Source of the DNA: Scytalidium lignicola
Taxonomy: Eukaryota; Ascomycota; Leotiomycetes
Assembly (NCBI GenBank): GCA_002812745.2
Contig: NCSJ02000098.1
Coordinates: forward strand, 62,001-126,000
DNA length: 64,000 nucleotides
Direction: 5' to 3'
Under the pieces are notes generated by a model that did no database searches, had not been told where the DNA came from, and worked only from the letters and a program-made list of their open reading frames with translations. Shown one piece after another: positions 1 to 11,248 of this stretch. Position numbers and translations under genes: made by a program. Position 1 is the stretch's first letter; every line of letters begins with the position of its first letter.

Positions 1-1073
1 GGCTGTGAATCATCAGCTGTTTCAATTCTACGAAGTGCCAGAGCTCTCATCTTTAGTTTGTTTATTCAGACTCGTCGGGTTTTATTCTAATCTCCCGTAG
101 GCAAAACAACGACGACCGAGTTCACTATGACTAATTCAGGACCTAACACCACTAATCCTCATGATCAAAATCGCGCCCCAGGAGGCTCATCTGCCGGGTC
201 CGCCTCAGCAGTGGCCAACTTTCAAGTACCTCTCAGCATTGAAACACAGACTGGTGATACCGTTATTCACCCAGCATCGTTTACTGGAATCTTTGCCATG
301 AAATCAACCCACAATACAATCTCGCCTGAAGACCAAAAGATCTGCTCAATTACCGTTGATGCCGTTGGTTTCTTTGCTCGTAGTATCGAAGATCTGCAAC
401 TAGTCGTAAATGTCTTTGCGCTCAAGGATGATGAGCCTTCCAGAGATATATCATTAAAAGAAGCCCGAGTTGCTTTCATGAAGACACCGATGTGGCACTG
501 TGCAGGATCTGGCACGATTGTTGCTATGGAGAAAGCCGCCATAATTTTTGAAAGATATGGCGTAGAGGTCGAACGAGTGTCATTTGCTCCAGAATTCGAT
601 GATGTTGAGATCTTGAAGCGAATGCACAATACAGTTACTAATAGCGATGCCCAAGCGGCTTTTCTCAGGGAGTATCGGATGGACAAAACGAAGCTAGATC
701 TAGAAATCTGTAGCATTGTCCAAAACAGCTCGAACTATACCCGCAAAGAAATATTGTAAGCCCAGGATAAGTATGCTAGTATGCGGCCTATCTTCGATAA
801 GATTGCCGCAAATTACTCTGTTATCATTACGCCTAGTGCTCCTAATGAAGCGTCATTAGGGCTGAATGATATGGGTAGCGCGTCTTTCAACCCTTTCTAG
901 ACAGTGAGTGCTTTGTTGTTGATTATTTAGTTGTTTCTAGCTAACATTGTACTTTACAGGGAATACATATGCCTCTTATCAATATTCCTGTATTCACTGG
1001 AGCACATGGAATGCCTGTCGGAATATCTGTTGTAGTAGGGAAATTCTTTGAGCAGCACCTTCTAACCTTCTAA
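1..1073 (+). pseudogene. Amidase-signature family relic, 5' end cut by window edge
   Basis: Relic of an amidase-signature enzyme (C-N amide hydrolase). Residues resembling the helix before the catalytic core lie at 1-55. A likely intron follows (about 56-100), then GKTTTTEF and the glycine/serine-rich GGSSAGSASAVA loop. The stretch that should hold the nucleophile reads TQTGDTVIHPA, where fungal relatives usually have TQTAGSVIRPA. The Gly before the nucleophile is Asp and the nucleophilic Ser is Thr. The frame is broken by TAA at 757-759 and TAG at 898-900. Family-like sequence continues between and after them (AQDKYASMRPIFDKIA; then, past an intron at about 904-959, MPLINIPVFTGAHGMPVG). It ends at TAA 1071-1073. 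The TAG sits where Trp is expected. Both the nonsense codons and the active-site changes indicate a dead gene. Confidence 0.8.
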
Positions 1074-2363
1074 ATATTAGCAAAGTCCTGCAGTGAGCCT
1101 CTTATGGCCGGAGGTGGCTGGAAGATGGAGAACCTGCTGCTCGGGGCACAATGACACTCGGCCTCGGTATGGGCCGTAATTCCTCTTTGTAGCGAATCGG
1201 GTATCAATCTTGGAGCAATAGACAAAGACACTTTCAAGACAGCATAGGGAGTTTCAAGCATTCTACAAAAGCAAGGGAGTTTTCAAGACTACTGCTATCC
1301 TAACCCTCCAACAACTCCGCAAAATGTCCAACCAATCATAGTCATGCCAACTCCTCCTGATCCAGCACAGTTTTCAGAGTCACTGGAGGCGACTTCGTGA
1401 TTGAATCTGATAGAATGTTTTTACGGCAACCTCTTCCACAGCAGGAAATAAATTTCAAATTTACACAAACAAGGTTCAGTGAGCTCGCAGAAGACTTTTG
1501 GGTTGACGAGTAAAATGAATGAAGAAATGATATGGAGTATGCTGCATAGAAGTTCCTTTAGGCGAAACATGAATAAGTGCAAAGTCATTTAACCGTATTA
1601 TAATAGCTCTTACATCTAAGTTTAAGCCGTAGTTACTAGCGAAGATTTTCAAAGAAACCGTTCCTACATATTATCTCGTTTCCATATGTGCTTCCACAGC
1701 TCTAATGATTTCTAAATAAGCACCTGTAGAAGTGTTAGCTTAATTTAAACTTCCTATGTGTTAGACAAGATGGTTACCTGCTGCCTTCCATCGGGCATCT
1801 ATTTTCTGAAGCAATCTCTTACACTCCGCTATTCTGATGATTTAAGTAACTGGCCGGAGGATTTAAGTATGGCCTTAGTTATTTATCTCGAGCTTGCAGT
1901 ACGTAAGTACATGGCATAAATAACTAGGTAACATGTGTAAGTACATATTATTCTGACATATATCTCTCAACTGCCAGAAGACGTTAGGCGTTGCAAAGTT
2001 CAATCTGCCAGGATAAAAATAAATAAGTTCTGCTGCAAGTTTACTTGCCCTAGTGTGAGCATAAATTGCCGGGCCCCTGAATAACTACTGAAGGTGGACC
2101 TACCCGGCCGTGTGCACCAGAAAATTTTAAGGTTTACTCGACGTCACGGTTTTCAGCTGGAACTTTATACAGAACTGGAGTATTATTATATAAATAGGTT
2201 TTATGGATAGGCTATCAATGAAGATGAGTTACGAGAATGAATAGAGAGTTTTTCGGAAGTTAGAGGTTGGAAGGTTGAAGTGTAATCACAGAATATTCCA
2301 ATTTATTAAGGTATTGCTAAAGAACTTCACATTATATCAAACTGCTGTTGGTCTCAAAATCGT
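1074..2363. other. Intergenic, no gene seen
   Basis: AT-rich spacer between the amidase relic and the convergent alcohol dehydrogenase gene. Only short open frames without family resemblance or plausible exon structure. I see no RNA gene or ordered repeat. Confidence 0.5.
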
Positions 2364-3510
2364 TTACCACTTGTTCACCAAAATATAGCGATATCGAGCA
2401 TTGCCGGTTTCCATGTCTTGAATGGCCTGGTTGGCCTCCTTCATAGGGCGTTCCTGGATCCATGGATGCACATTTTTCTCAGTGGCAAGCTGTAACATCT
2501 CACGGATCTCATTAGGGCTACCGATGAGGGAGCCAGCCAACTTGATGCCCTTGTTGATCAGAACGCCAGCAGGCATCTCCAAAGCACCGTCCTCGGGTAT
2601 ACCAAGCTGAACGAAGGTTCCCCGGAAGCGGAGCAGTTGGCTGTACTGTACAATGGGCATCTTGGACGAAGAGACAGTCGAGATGATTAGGTCCAATGAT
2701 TGTGCGTGTCTAGTAGCCCAGTTCTCGTCTTCAGCGGTTGCAATGTAATCATCAGCTCCCAGCTTCAGGGCATCCTCCTTCTTGTCGCTCCTGCGAGAAA
2801 TGGCGACAACGCGGTTGGCACCAAGGGCTTTGGCGAAGAGGATACCGAAGTGGCCGAGACCACCGACACCGATGAGGCCTATGGACTTGCCAGGGCCGCA
2901 GCCATGCTGTCGTAAGGGAGAGTAGGTGGTGATGCCAGCACAGAGCATGGGAGCAGCCTCAGCAGAGGGAATTGCGTCGGGGATCCTAATCACGAATGAT
3001 GAAGGTGAGCGGTTGTACAGAGAATATCCTCCGTATGACTTGCCGCCATTGGAATATATGCCGTTGTATGTGCCAACCAAGTGGTCGCAGTGCTGAGGAA
3101 GATTAATGGCACAAGCGTCACAATTTCCATCCCAATTCAAGCAGGAACCACTCTGCGCACCCACACCTACGCGGTCACCAATTTTGATATTGCCAACTGC
3201 CTTTGAGCCAACGCGAATAGCAGTACCTACAATTTCGTGGCCAACACAGCATGGGTAGTCTGTAGGGCCCTATAGCACTCAGAGTCAGCTGTCGTTTGAT
3301 ATCTCGTTCAACAGAAGAAGAACTTCCACATACCCATCCGCTACGCAGAGTGTGAATATCAGAGCCACATACACCGCAGTGGGTAACCTTGATATCAACA
3401 TCTGTCTCCTCCCAAGGTTTGGGCTCGAACGCCTGCCAGACCATCTTCCCATTAGCAGCCTCGGGGCTGAGGGCCACCCAGCCCTCGAACTTGTAATCGG
3501 TCTGAGCCAT
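2364..3510 (-). CDS. Zinc-dependent NADP(H) alcohol dehydrogenase (ADH6/7, cinnamyl-alcohol-dehydrogenase type)
   Basis: Medium-chain dehydrogenase/reductase, 360 aa, two exons: 3510-3334 and 3269-2364. The 64-nt intron (3270-3333) is in phase 0 and joins RSGW to GPTDYPCCVGHEIVG. Catalytic zinc ligands are visible in GVCGSDIHT and GHEIVG, and a cysteine cluster for the structural zinc lies in the segment starting SGSCLNWDGNC. The Rossmann motif is GVGGLGHFG, followed by AISRRSDKK, a basic stretch typical of NADP(H) preference. Expected activity is reversible reduction of aromatic or aliphatic aldehydes to alcohols in the cytosol. Length and domain order are normal for the family and no lesion is visible. 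The ATG at 3510 is followed by the usual short N-terminal stretch, and a TATA-like element lies about 55 bp upstream. The physiological substrate cannot be told from sequence. Confidence 0.92.
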
Positions 3511-3944
3511 TGCAAATAACGAATATGAGAATCTGTACTGTTATCTGTCCCGAAGGACTCTTCCCATTTATATAACCTCCCATTCTATCATCATTTTCTT
3601 TATCTGTGCCCTGNAAAAAAAAAACCTCGCAACGTGCTACTTTGCAGAAGCAGCTTGGTCATCACAGATCCACTGTGTATTATCATTAGCCTTGATAAGC
3701 TCTATGTCCGTCTCAAAGTTATAATGAGGTTTGTAACGGTCTTAACAAAGTTTATGTCCGTTCCCGAGGTCCAACCAGTCATTTTAAGTGGCGCTAGGTG
3801 ATGGATGCAAATGTAAACGGCGACTCAGCTGCAGACCCAAGGTATAAATGGAGGTCAGGTGAAGATAGCTCCTTCAGTCTTATAAATTCAAAGTCCTTAG
3901 TGAACCAGTCCAAGTACATCCCATTCATCTGCGCAAGTTTCTAA
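3511..3944. other. Shared upstream region of two divergent genes
   Basis: About 430 bp between the alcohol dehydrogenase (minus) and the YCII-family gene (plus). It holds the TATA-like element above, one undetermined base near 3614 before an A run, and TATAAATGG near 3843 that could be the TATA box of the plus-strand gene. Confidence 0.45.
3565..3574 (-). promoter_or_regulatory. TATA-like element of the alcohol dehydrogenase gene
   Basis: On the minus strand this reads TATATAAATG, about 55 bp upstream of the ATG at 3510. Position and sequence suit a TATA box; no further promoter element is evident. Confidence 0.45.
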
Positions 3945-4430
3945 CAAAAATTGCCTAAGAACGAATTCATCTGCCTCATCCCTGATAAACCAGGCACATT
4001 GCAAACACGTCTGGATAGCACTGGGTTTGTACTATTAAACACCCCAATATTGATGAGATTCCCAATGGCTAATAGCCATTACCTTCTATAGTGAACATGT
4101 CGAAGGTATAAAGCCTCTTGCTGACAGTGGCTCTGTTGTTGTCGGTGGTATGTTTTGGTTTTCGTTGCTGCTTCGGTTTCTCAGGTAGGCGAGCGTGAAT
4201 ACGCGGGCTAACATGATATCATAGGCGCCATGCTGCATTCGCATTCCGCTCCTGGCGATATCCCTCCCTTTAAGGGGAGTGCTTTGATTGTCGTGGCCGA
4301 GGATGAGAGAGAGGTGAAGGAGTTGCTCAGTAAAGATATTTATGCACGAAATGAAGTGTGGGATGTTGAGAAGATGCAAATTATTCCCGTGTGTATAAGT
4401 CGACAATATCTATCCTCATGGATGGCTTAG
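3945..4430 (+). CDS. YCII-related small protein, start codon unresolved
   Basis: Three coding segments join in frame into a YCII-domain protein. The first (to 4024) encodes PKNEFICLIPDKPGTLQTRLD, continuing STG. The second (4092-4147) encodes EHVEGIKPLADSG. The third (4225-4430) encodes GAMLHSHSAPGDIPPFKGSA, then a stretch ending VWDVEKMQIIP. Introns are 4025-4091 and 4148-4224, both GT-AG, the second with GCTAAC near its 3' end. YCII proteins are small ferredoxin-like-fold enzymes; fungal members are mostly uncharacterised. An in-frame TAA at 3942-3944 precedes the first segment and there is no ATG in between, so either an upstream exon ends near 3959 (CTAAC then AG fits) or the start has been lost. 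The C-terminus after MQIIP differs from the usual FKCAFR ending, so a missed last intron is also possible. Confidence 0.7.
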
Positions 4431-5320
4431 TCCCTCGAACGGAACTGATCTTGTGTATTTAGTTTATGTGCGCACTCAGAATTGGGGATCGGCCTCTTGT
4501 TTGGTCTTCTTGAAAAAATAAATTGAATTCTAATCGAGAGTATAACCTGCATGGCACTCTACAAGGGGTGTGTAAATTTGTGTGAGATGTTTTGCTACAA
4601 CATCATTGCTGAGCGATAGCGACATGCAGGCCACCTAGAGCTAGCTATATAGATATCTGCTTATGAATATATGCAAAGTGCATCATTACTTGAAGGCGAA
4701 CTAGAAGTTTCGCCGGAGCCTGTCGTGGTCAAGTGCCGTTCTTGCTGTTAAGTTGGCCCGTTGTGACGCTTTTGCAAAGTCAAGTCCGGCTTCTAGTCTT
4801 TGTGCAAACTGCTTCTCGTGCTTCAACCAATTTTTTTTTTCAAGTCTACGGCCTAAGTTCCAGATTGCCACCCCTATACCCGCTTGATCACTGTGGCCAA
4901 GGCCAACAATGGCCAAAGATGATTAATTATGATATGGTATGAAGACGTCGGTGTCTTTCGGATAATGCCGAGGGCGGCGACTTGTCGAGTCCCCGAGGTT
5001 TCTTCGGCGATACGTTTCTGACTCCTCTTCTTCCTTGACTCCGACAGCATCATAGCAAACGCGCTTGTCAACGCAGTCTTAGAGAGAGTGATTGACTGCT
5101 TTCTCAAAAGATATCACCCCTGGCAGTAGACACTTGCCTGGTCTTATGCAGTCAGTCCCTTCCCCTCCCCTGCCTGGGACCCCGCCCTCTCTACGATGTA
5201 GATGCATGCGTTGCATGGAGAGGCGATACGTATGTCAAGAATGATGTTCATAGAAGTTAGATTCCCCATCCTTCTTTGCCACTGCAGGATAGACCTTTGA
5301 CCTAGCCGTGCTACGGATTC
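4431..5320. other. Intergenic, no gene seen
   Basis: Upstream region of the Zn2Cys6 gene. It contains a pyrimidine-rich stretch around 5155-5190 of the kind often found near fungal transcription starts. Short open frames on both strands show no family resemblance. Confidence 0.45.
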
Positions 5321-7833
5321 ATGTCGTCGCCAGCGCAGCAGCTACCTCGGTCTCCTGTACAACCAGCAACGGAGCTGGGCAAACGTTCCAAGGTAGCATG
5401 CAAATCTTGCCATCGGCGGCGAGTGAAATGCGATGCTAGTGAAGTTCAACCATGCTGGCACTGTCGCTTGCGCGGAACCCGATGCGAATTGATCGAGAGT
5501 CGACGGGGAAAGTATATCACTCTTGACCCCCGAATCCCGCCCAAGGTAATCGTCGTTTAACGTCTGTAGGTATACACGAAAAAGGACGAGTGCTGTGGCT
5601 CCCGAGAAGTTGAAGTCTACCACACTTTCCCAAGGCGCACATGGTGTGCAGATTCCACCAACTGCACCTGAAGAGTTTTCTCCCCCGGCACAAACACCAT
5701 CTCTTCTCCGGTCTCCTAGCCCACAGACAACGGCGAGGCTGATCGACTGGAATGTCCGAGACAGACATGGCCAGAGTGAGGGACCAGAGATGTTATATAC
5801 TCGGCTGGTGGAGTCTGGACCCAGCAAAGACCCCCCTGGATCCTTCCCGGATAATGCGAGATCGTACTACATGGGAGATTCGTTCAGCCTTGCATTTATT
5901 GTTCGGTCGCTGTCTGGCGGTTCCGACCTATCATCAGGGCCAAAACTTCACTGTCCGATCCCGAATACGGTTGCTGAACATGGGTTGAACGCCGCCGAAA
6001 GCCGCAAGGATTCGGACCCGGTTGCGCGTGCTTACCTCCAGATGCATGGTGCCTTGAACCTACCACCCCAAGAGGTTCGGGATCAACTTGTCTATATGTT
6101 CTTCAAATGTGTTCATCCTGCCTTTCCTGTTTTTGACCGTCAAGAGTTCTGTGCCTTGTACCAACAAAACAGAGCATCTTTGCTGATTTTGCAGACTATT
6201 TTCTTTCTCTCGTCGGTTATCTGTGGCGAAGATATTTTGAAAGCAGCCGGATTTATCGATCGCTATAGTGCTCGGAGAACATTCTATCTACGAGCAAAAG
6301 CTTTATATGATATGGACTGTGAAAAGAACAAACCGAAACTCGTGGCTGTGCTTTTGCTCCTGGGATTTTGGTGGGAAGGCCCGGAAGATCAAAAGGATAC
6401 ATGGCATTGGCTCGGTGCTGCGATCAGTCTCGCTCAGACTCTAGGGATGCATCGATCGTATGTCTATTATGCTATGCCACTTACATTATCTATCGGAAAC
6501 TTACTTGCTCAACAGAACCGCAAATTCTAGAATGTCACCTCGTCAACGATCGATGTGGAAAAGAATATGGTGGTCTATTTATGTCAGTAGGCTGATTTTC
6601 ATGTTGACTTTCCAATAATAAATCTCATGGGTTATAGGTCCGTGACCGTCATGCGACGGCTGCACTGGGCAGACCATGTCGTATCAACGACGAAGATTGT
6701 GATGTCGAGATGCTCGTCGTGGAGGACTTCCTCTTTGATCAAGAATCTGACAGCAGGCTGGTATGTGTGCAACAGCCATACCACCAATCATATGCTATTG
6801 AGATGGCCAAGCTTACGGTAATTTGTGAGTGTCCTGTACACTCTGAACCGTGCCATTTCAACATCACTTACTGAACCAAATTTACCAGTGGGAAAACTCC
6901 TAAATTATAAATTCACGCCTCGCAAGATCGGCACCAAAAATATTTCGACAGATACTCTGGGTGAAGAACTTGATCAGTGGCAGATGAATTTATCCGCCGA
7001 CATCCGTCCAGCGCCTCTTCAGGAGACCTTAGACGCACCCTTTTGGTCTTGCATGGTACATGCATGTTTTTAGTAGGTAGCCTATGATACTAAGCCAAGT
7101 TCGCATTTTACTAACAGGCCCTCAAGTCTTTGTCAAATTTTGCTTTTTAGACCGAATAATTCAAATCCACGGTCTCACCAGCCTACATCATTTCAGAGAA
7201 AGGCAAGGATAGCCGCAGACTGTGTCACTAGGATTGTTGAAGACTTATTATCTTCTAGGACTTTGGCACTTGGGCAGTTACATCTGTACGGCCAACGTTG
7301 ATTTTGGGGGATCTATACAATAACTAACACATTATAGGGTTCCCACCATCTTTGCTGCCTTGTCAATCCACACGCTCGTCATCCGTGGCGGCGATTCGAT
7401 ACAGAAGCAGCTGGCCGAGAACCGCGCTCGACAATGCATTTTGGGAATGAGTGAGCTTGCAAAGGGATGGCCTGTAGCTGGATGGGTTCTACGCCTCTTC
7501 ATTAACCTGATGAGAAGACTCACTGGGCAAAGTGAAGCGTATGGTAGTAGCCTAGATCAGCGGCGAGAACGGAATCTCAGTGTGAACCAGGACGTTGTGC
7601 AACCACCAAGTATGAATGGCACAAATCTTACAAGCTTCCTAAGTGTTAATATCGATGAATGCGTCACGGCCAACAACGGGTCGATAGGTGATCAAGTAGG
7701 AAATGGGTTTGACTTACTTCAAACTGACCAGTTCATGGCAGATATAATGTGGGCAGATCAAAACGACTTGGACTTTGATATTATGTTAAAATCTGCCCAG
7801 TCAAAAAGTTTGTTCCCATTTAATCTCGATTAA
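5321..7833 (+). CDS. Zn2Cys6 transcription factor with fungal-specific middle homology domain
   Basis: Nuclear zinc-cluster regulator, about 722 aa in seven exons: 5321-5545, about 5607-6457, 6516-6582, 6638-6824, 6889-7072, 7127-7285, 7338-7833. The DNA-binding cluster is near residues 27-55: CKSCHRRRVKC, then CWHCRLRGTRC. The middle homology domain follows (HGALNLPPQEVRDQLVYMFF through LGFWWEGPEDQKDTWHWLG and TLGMHRS, then WKRIWWSIYVRDR). Splices were placed by frame continuity; for example joining 7072 to 7127 restores MVHACFYLCQILLFRPN, matching the family's MLHLAYxFxLxLLxRP pattern. The first intron is least certain: only a 3' end near 5606 restores frame, and the linker there is not conserved. 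The general layout resembles cutinase- and amidase-regulating factors, but no target can be assigned. The C-terminus is acidic and hydrophobic, as in activation domains. The summed exon length is a multiple of three, so the gene looks intact. Confidence 0.85.
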
Positions 7834-9487
7834 TTATTATACTTAATTAAGACTTATTCTAGAGAAACTTAGATGTATTTATTNAAAAAATTTTAAAATA
7901 CATACATACATCCTGATAATTAGTAAAATTTTGGCAAGTACAAGTCAAGAGTTTCGTAGTATAAAGGATCTTATTAGTTGATATCCTTGTTAGACAAATT
8001 TATGCCTGACGGGCTTTAAGCAAGTGAGGCCGGTAGGGATATTGTGAATAGGTTGTCGGTGGTCAAATATGTACAGAGGCCTCTTTTAGAGCCACACGAT
8101 CCTCCTTGTGTAACCACGCATATTTGTTTCACCTATTATTCTACAGTGATTCAAGCTGCAAGGTGCTTGCCAAGAGCTTTAATAATACAATCAGATATCG
8201 CCACGAAGGCAGATATCGGCCCTTTCTATTGAAAATGAGCCTCAGTTGAGGGTACAATGCATATCCGTGTTTTTACGATAAAAGCAGAGTCACCAATAGC
8301 TTGTCTAGGCAGAGAATTACCTGCAATGAAATCTTAGGAATCTGTCAATTATTTTTTGATGATGTATTTGTTTAATTAGCGAGGTTGAATACATGAAAAA
8401 TGATACTATGATTCTATGATAAAATTTCCAATTTCAAAATTCAGCTACGAAATAAGTCCGACACACACACAGCGTTCGCGATACACGTGTACTTATTATT
8501 ATTCGGAGTGGCTAGAAAGACGACACAATGAATTATCTTGACTTTAATTAATATAGACAAGAGTTCTCATCTACCTCAGACAGCACTGAGGCATCGGTTC
8601 CTCCTAATATTCAGATCCTAAAAGAATTCAGATGTCTGAATGGCAAACTAAGTTAAAACCTCCCAGATTGCGACACGGGATTTTTTTAACCCCAAAGTAT
8701 AGGTAACCGAGTATTCAGAGATTACTAAAGAATTATTACTAGAAGAGAATATTCACGATGCAACAATCTGACAGCATGTCAATCAGTAATACGTGGGAGT
8801 CGTTTGTTCGGGGGGTCAGGGAGGGCATCCACTCACAATTGAGACAGCCAGGGCAAGGTTGCGGCGGTCGAATCATAGATGTCCAGCACGGCGGACCAAA
8901 AACCAACGGCGGACGAATGTGTATCGGGCCTTTCCTCCGTTACTTGCACGTGTACTCCGTACCACCGACAGCAATACTTATAGTTGAGTCGCAACTTGCA
9001 CAGCAACGTAGTACAGACAAGAAACATATAAGGCCAGGATTCACAGAGCAGCAAGAGAGCTGAGATGGAAGTAAGCAATGCGACAGACTCGGCCAGCAAC
9101 GGCGAGCACTTCACGGCCGACAAAAGCATGACATGGTAGACCCTTCACAAAATTACTGAGAACATTGCCAAGAAGGAAGCAGAGAAACAGCAGCAGGCGC
9201 AAAAAAATCGTACTGTAAGAGCATCGCCGATGATCTCTCGGCACAAAAAAGGTGATTTAATATGTAGCACCTCCCCTTTTTGTGCTTCGGCCACCGAGAT
9301 CCTCGAACTCACGTGCTATCCTTGCACAATCTTACGTAGAATCGTACAGAACAAAGACCCCCCGCCTCTCTTCCTCCCCCTTCCCTTATCTCAAAACAAT
9401 TGTTCTACGATAACAAATTAATTTGTGGTAATCTTCTCCCTCTCAGTCGCATTCTTTTCCTCATAACGTGTTACCCCATTGAAGAAG
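7834..9487. other. Intergenic, with CT-rich leader before the serine hydrolase
   Basis: Contains one undetermined base near 7885. Around 9359-9400 lies a strong pyrimidine tract typical of fungal promoters close to the transcription start. A short ATG frame at 9065 (MEVSNATDSASNGEH) hits TAG after 24 codons and is followed by a further open, Gln/Lys-rich stretch; too little to call a gene. Confidence 0.45.
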
Positions 9488-10258
9488 ATGTCTTCGCGAG
9501 CCCGCATCGCCTGTTTCCATGGCGGGGGATCTTCAGCTGCTATCTTTAGATTCCAATGCGAGGGTCTCCAGAAATACCTTGGGGACATCTTTGAGTTTGT
9601 GTTTTTCGATGCACCGTTCGAGAGCATTGCCGGGCCTGGTATATTACCAACTTTCAATTACGAGACGTACGGGCCGTATAGGACGTGGTTTTCGAAAGAC
9701 AGTGAAGGTGTAGTAAGACGGGATGGGAGAGGAGATAATGAGAAGGGCGAAAATGGGATTGAGAGGGTCGTGAGGCTGATTGAGGAAGAGGGAGAGGGGG
9801 GTGAATGGGTCGGGTGTATGGGATTTAGTCAAGGGACCAGAGTGGTTGGTGGTTTGCTGTTGGAGCAGATGAGATTAAGGGAGATGGGTGTGCCAGGCTT
9901 TTTGGATGGCAAGATTCAGTTTAAATTTGGAGTGCTCTGTAATGGAAGCTTTGAGCCGATGCTAGCTGAGCTGTCATATCGTTAGTTCTTCTGTCGCCCT
10001 GTCTAGGATTATTGAGAACTGACCATCATTAATATAGCAAGTAACATGGATCTCATCAGCATTCCGACGATACATCTGCATGGCTTGACGGATAAGAATT
10101 TAGAGAATGGAAGGAAGCAGCTTGCGAATCACTTTGATCCAAGAACGACCACCCTGGTAGAGATCAACTATCACCATGCAATGCCTTGGTTTAAGGAAGA
10201 TATTTTGCAATTCTCTGGGGCGATTAGGAAGTTGTACACTAAGGTACAAGGTGTGTGA
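9488..10258 (+). CDS. FSH1-type serine hydrolase (alpha/beta fold)
   Basis: 237-aa alpha/beta hydrolase of the FSH1 family, in two exons (9488-9980 and 10038-10258). The 57-nt intron lies inside a Pro codon. The N-terminus RIACFHGGGSSAAIF matches the family start and oxyanion region. The nucleophile elbow is GFSQGT with Ser114, the acid lies in HGLTDKNLENG and the catalytic His in HHAMPWF. FSH1 enzymes are small esterases or thioesterases; family members occur in polyketide clusters (for example CtnB-type proteins) and in general metabolism. The start at 9488 is chosen over an upstream TTG because it gives the standard length. Residues 71-110 form a longer charged loop than usual (Glu/Gly/Arg-rich). 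No neighbouring biosynthetic core enzyme is visible, so a pathway role is not supported. Confidence 0.88.
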
Positions 10259-11248
10259 AAACCTGGGATATATTCCAAAGATTTGTGTGTTAGAAGGCGT
10301 TTATAGAATTATAATTTAAGAGTTTAAGTAGAATAAACGAACTTGGAATATTTCTCGGAGTTGAAAAATAAAGAAAGATTAGCAGTTTGTGAGGCTCAGG
10401 TAGCTATATTGGCAGAAAAATATGTGTGAATTATGATTGAATGTATGTAATGAGGGGAATAGTTCGGAAGCATTGAATTAATTATAATTAAAGAGCTATG
10501 AATTCAAGATCTAATATACTGTACAGTATGTATAATAATTTAAGGTGTATATTACTCTAACTCAACTCGACTCAACTTAATTTAAGTTAAACTTGATTTA
10601 ACTCGGCACTAATCACATTTAAGCTTGAATCTTGGCAGAAGCTAATTATGAATCAAAGTTCACTTAGAATTTGTGAAAAGTATGGCTTCGCGTGACTATC
10701 ATGTAAAAATTCTACCTTATGTTACATGAATTAAACCNTTTTTACATCTATTAATACATTAATATCTNAAAAAAATTAATATAAATTTATATATATGAGG
10801 ATATACAATATTATTAAATTTATTACATTGAATTGTTTGAGTTTGAGTTAAGTTTAAGGATAAATTCAAACTCAACTTATAGCTGTAATAATAACAATAA
10901 CTATATTCTTATTATATTATATAAATCTTATGGTAAAGTTGTCAAGCTGTTGAATAATACCGATGAGATAGCATATCCACTATTCATAATTTACATATAT
11001 CATAAATATTACTAACATTAAACGTTTAACCCCCTGAGTCTCTCAACGGATGTTGTCTAGAGCTGGTAACTCTTAGAAACCAAATTAAGGCTCGTAGCAT
11101 AAATGGTGACGGCATGAAACGGATCAAAACTTGGCGAAGGTTACTAGTTATTTCTTGTCACCATCTTGTTTCAGTGTACTTCACGTCCACTCAACAGTAC
11201 CAATGTGAAGCAAGATCCCGATGCCTCTTCGATCATCGGTTGAAGAAT
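10259..11248. other. AT-rich intergenic DNA with CAACT/AGTTG low-complexity runs
   Basis: Very AT-rich, with undetermined bases near 10739 and 10768. Around 10558-10605 the sequence is built from imperfect ACTCAACT-like units (CTCAACTCGACTCAACTT). Around 10838-10880 their complement appears (GAGTTTGAGTTAAGTTTAAGG followed by AAATTCAAACTCAACTT). This looks like decayed simple repeat; no coding signal. Confidence 0.5.

Noticed and set aside
9065..9230. Small ATG frame MEVSNATDSASNGEH followed after TAG by a Gln/Lys-rich open stretch
   Set aside because: Too short and without family resemblance; no supported splice around the stop.
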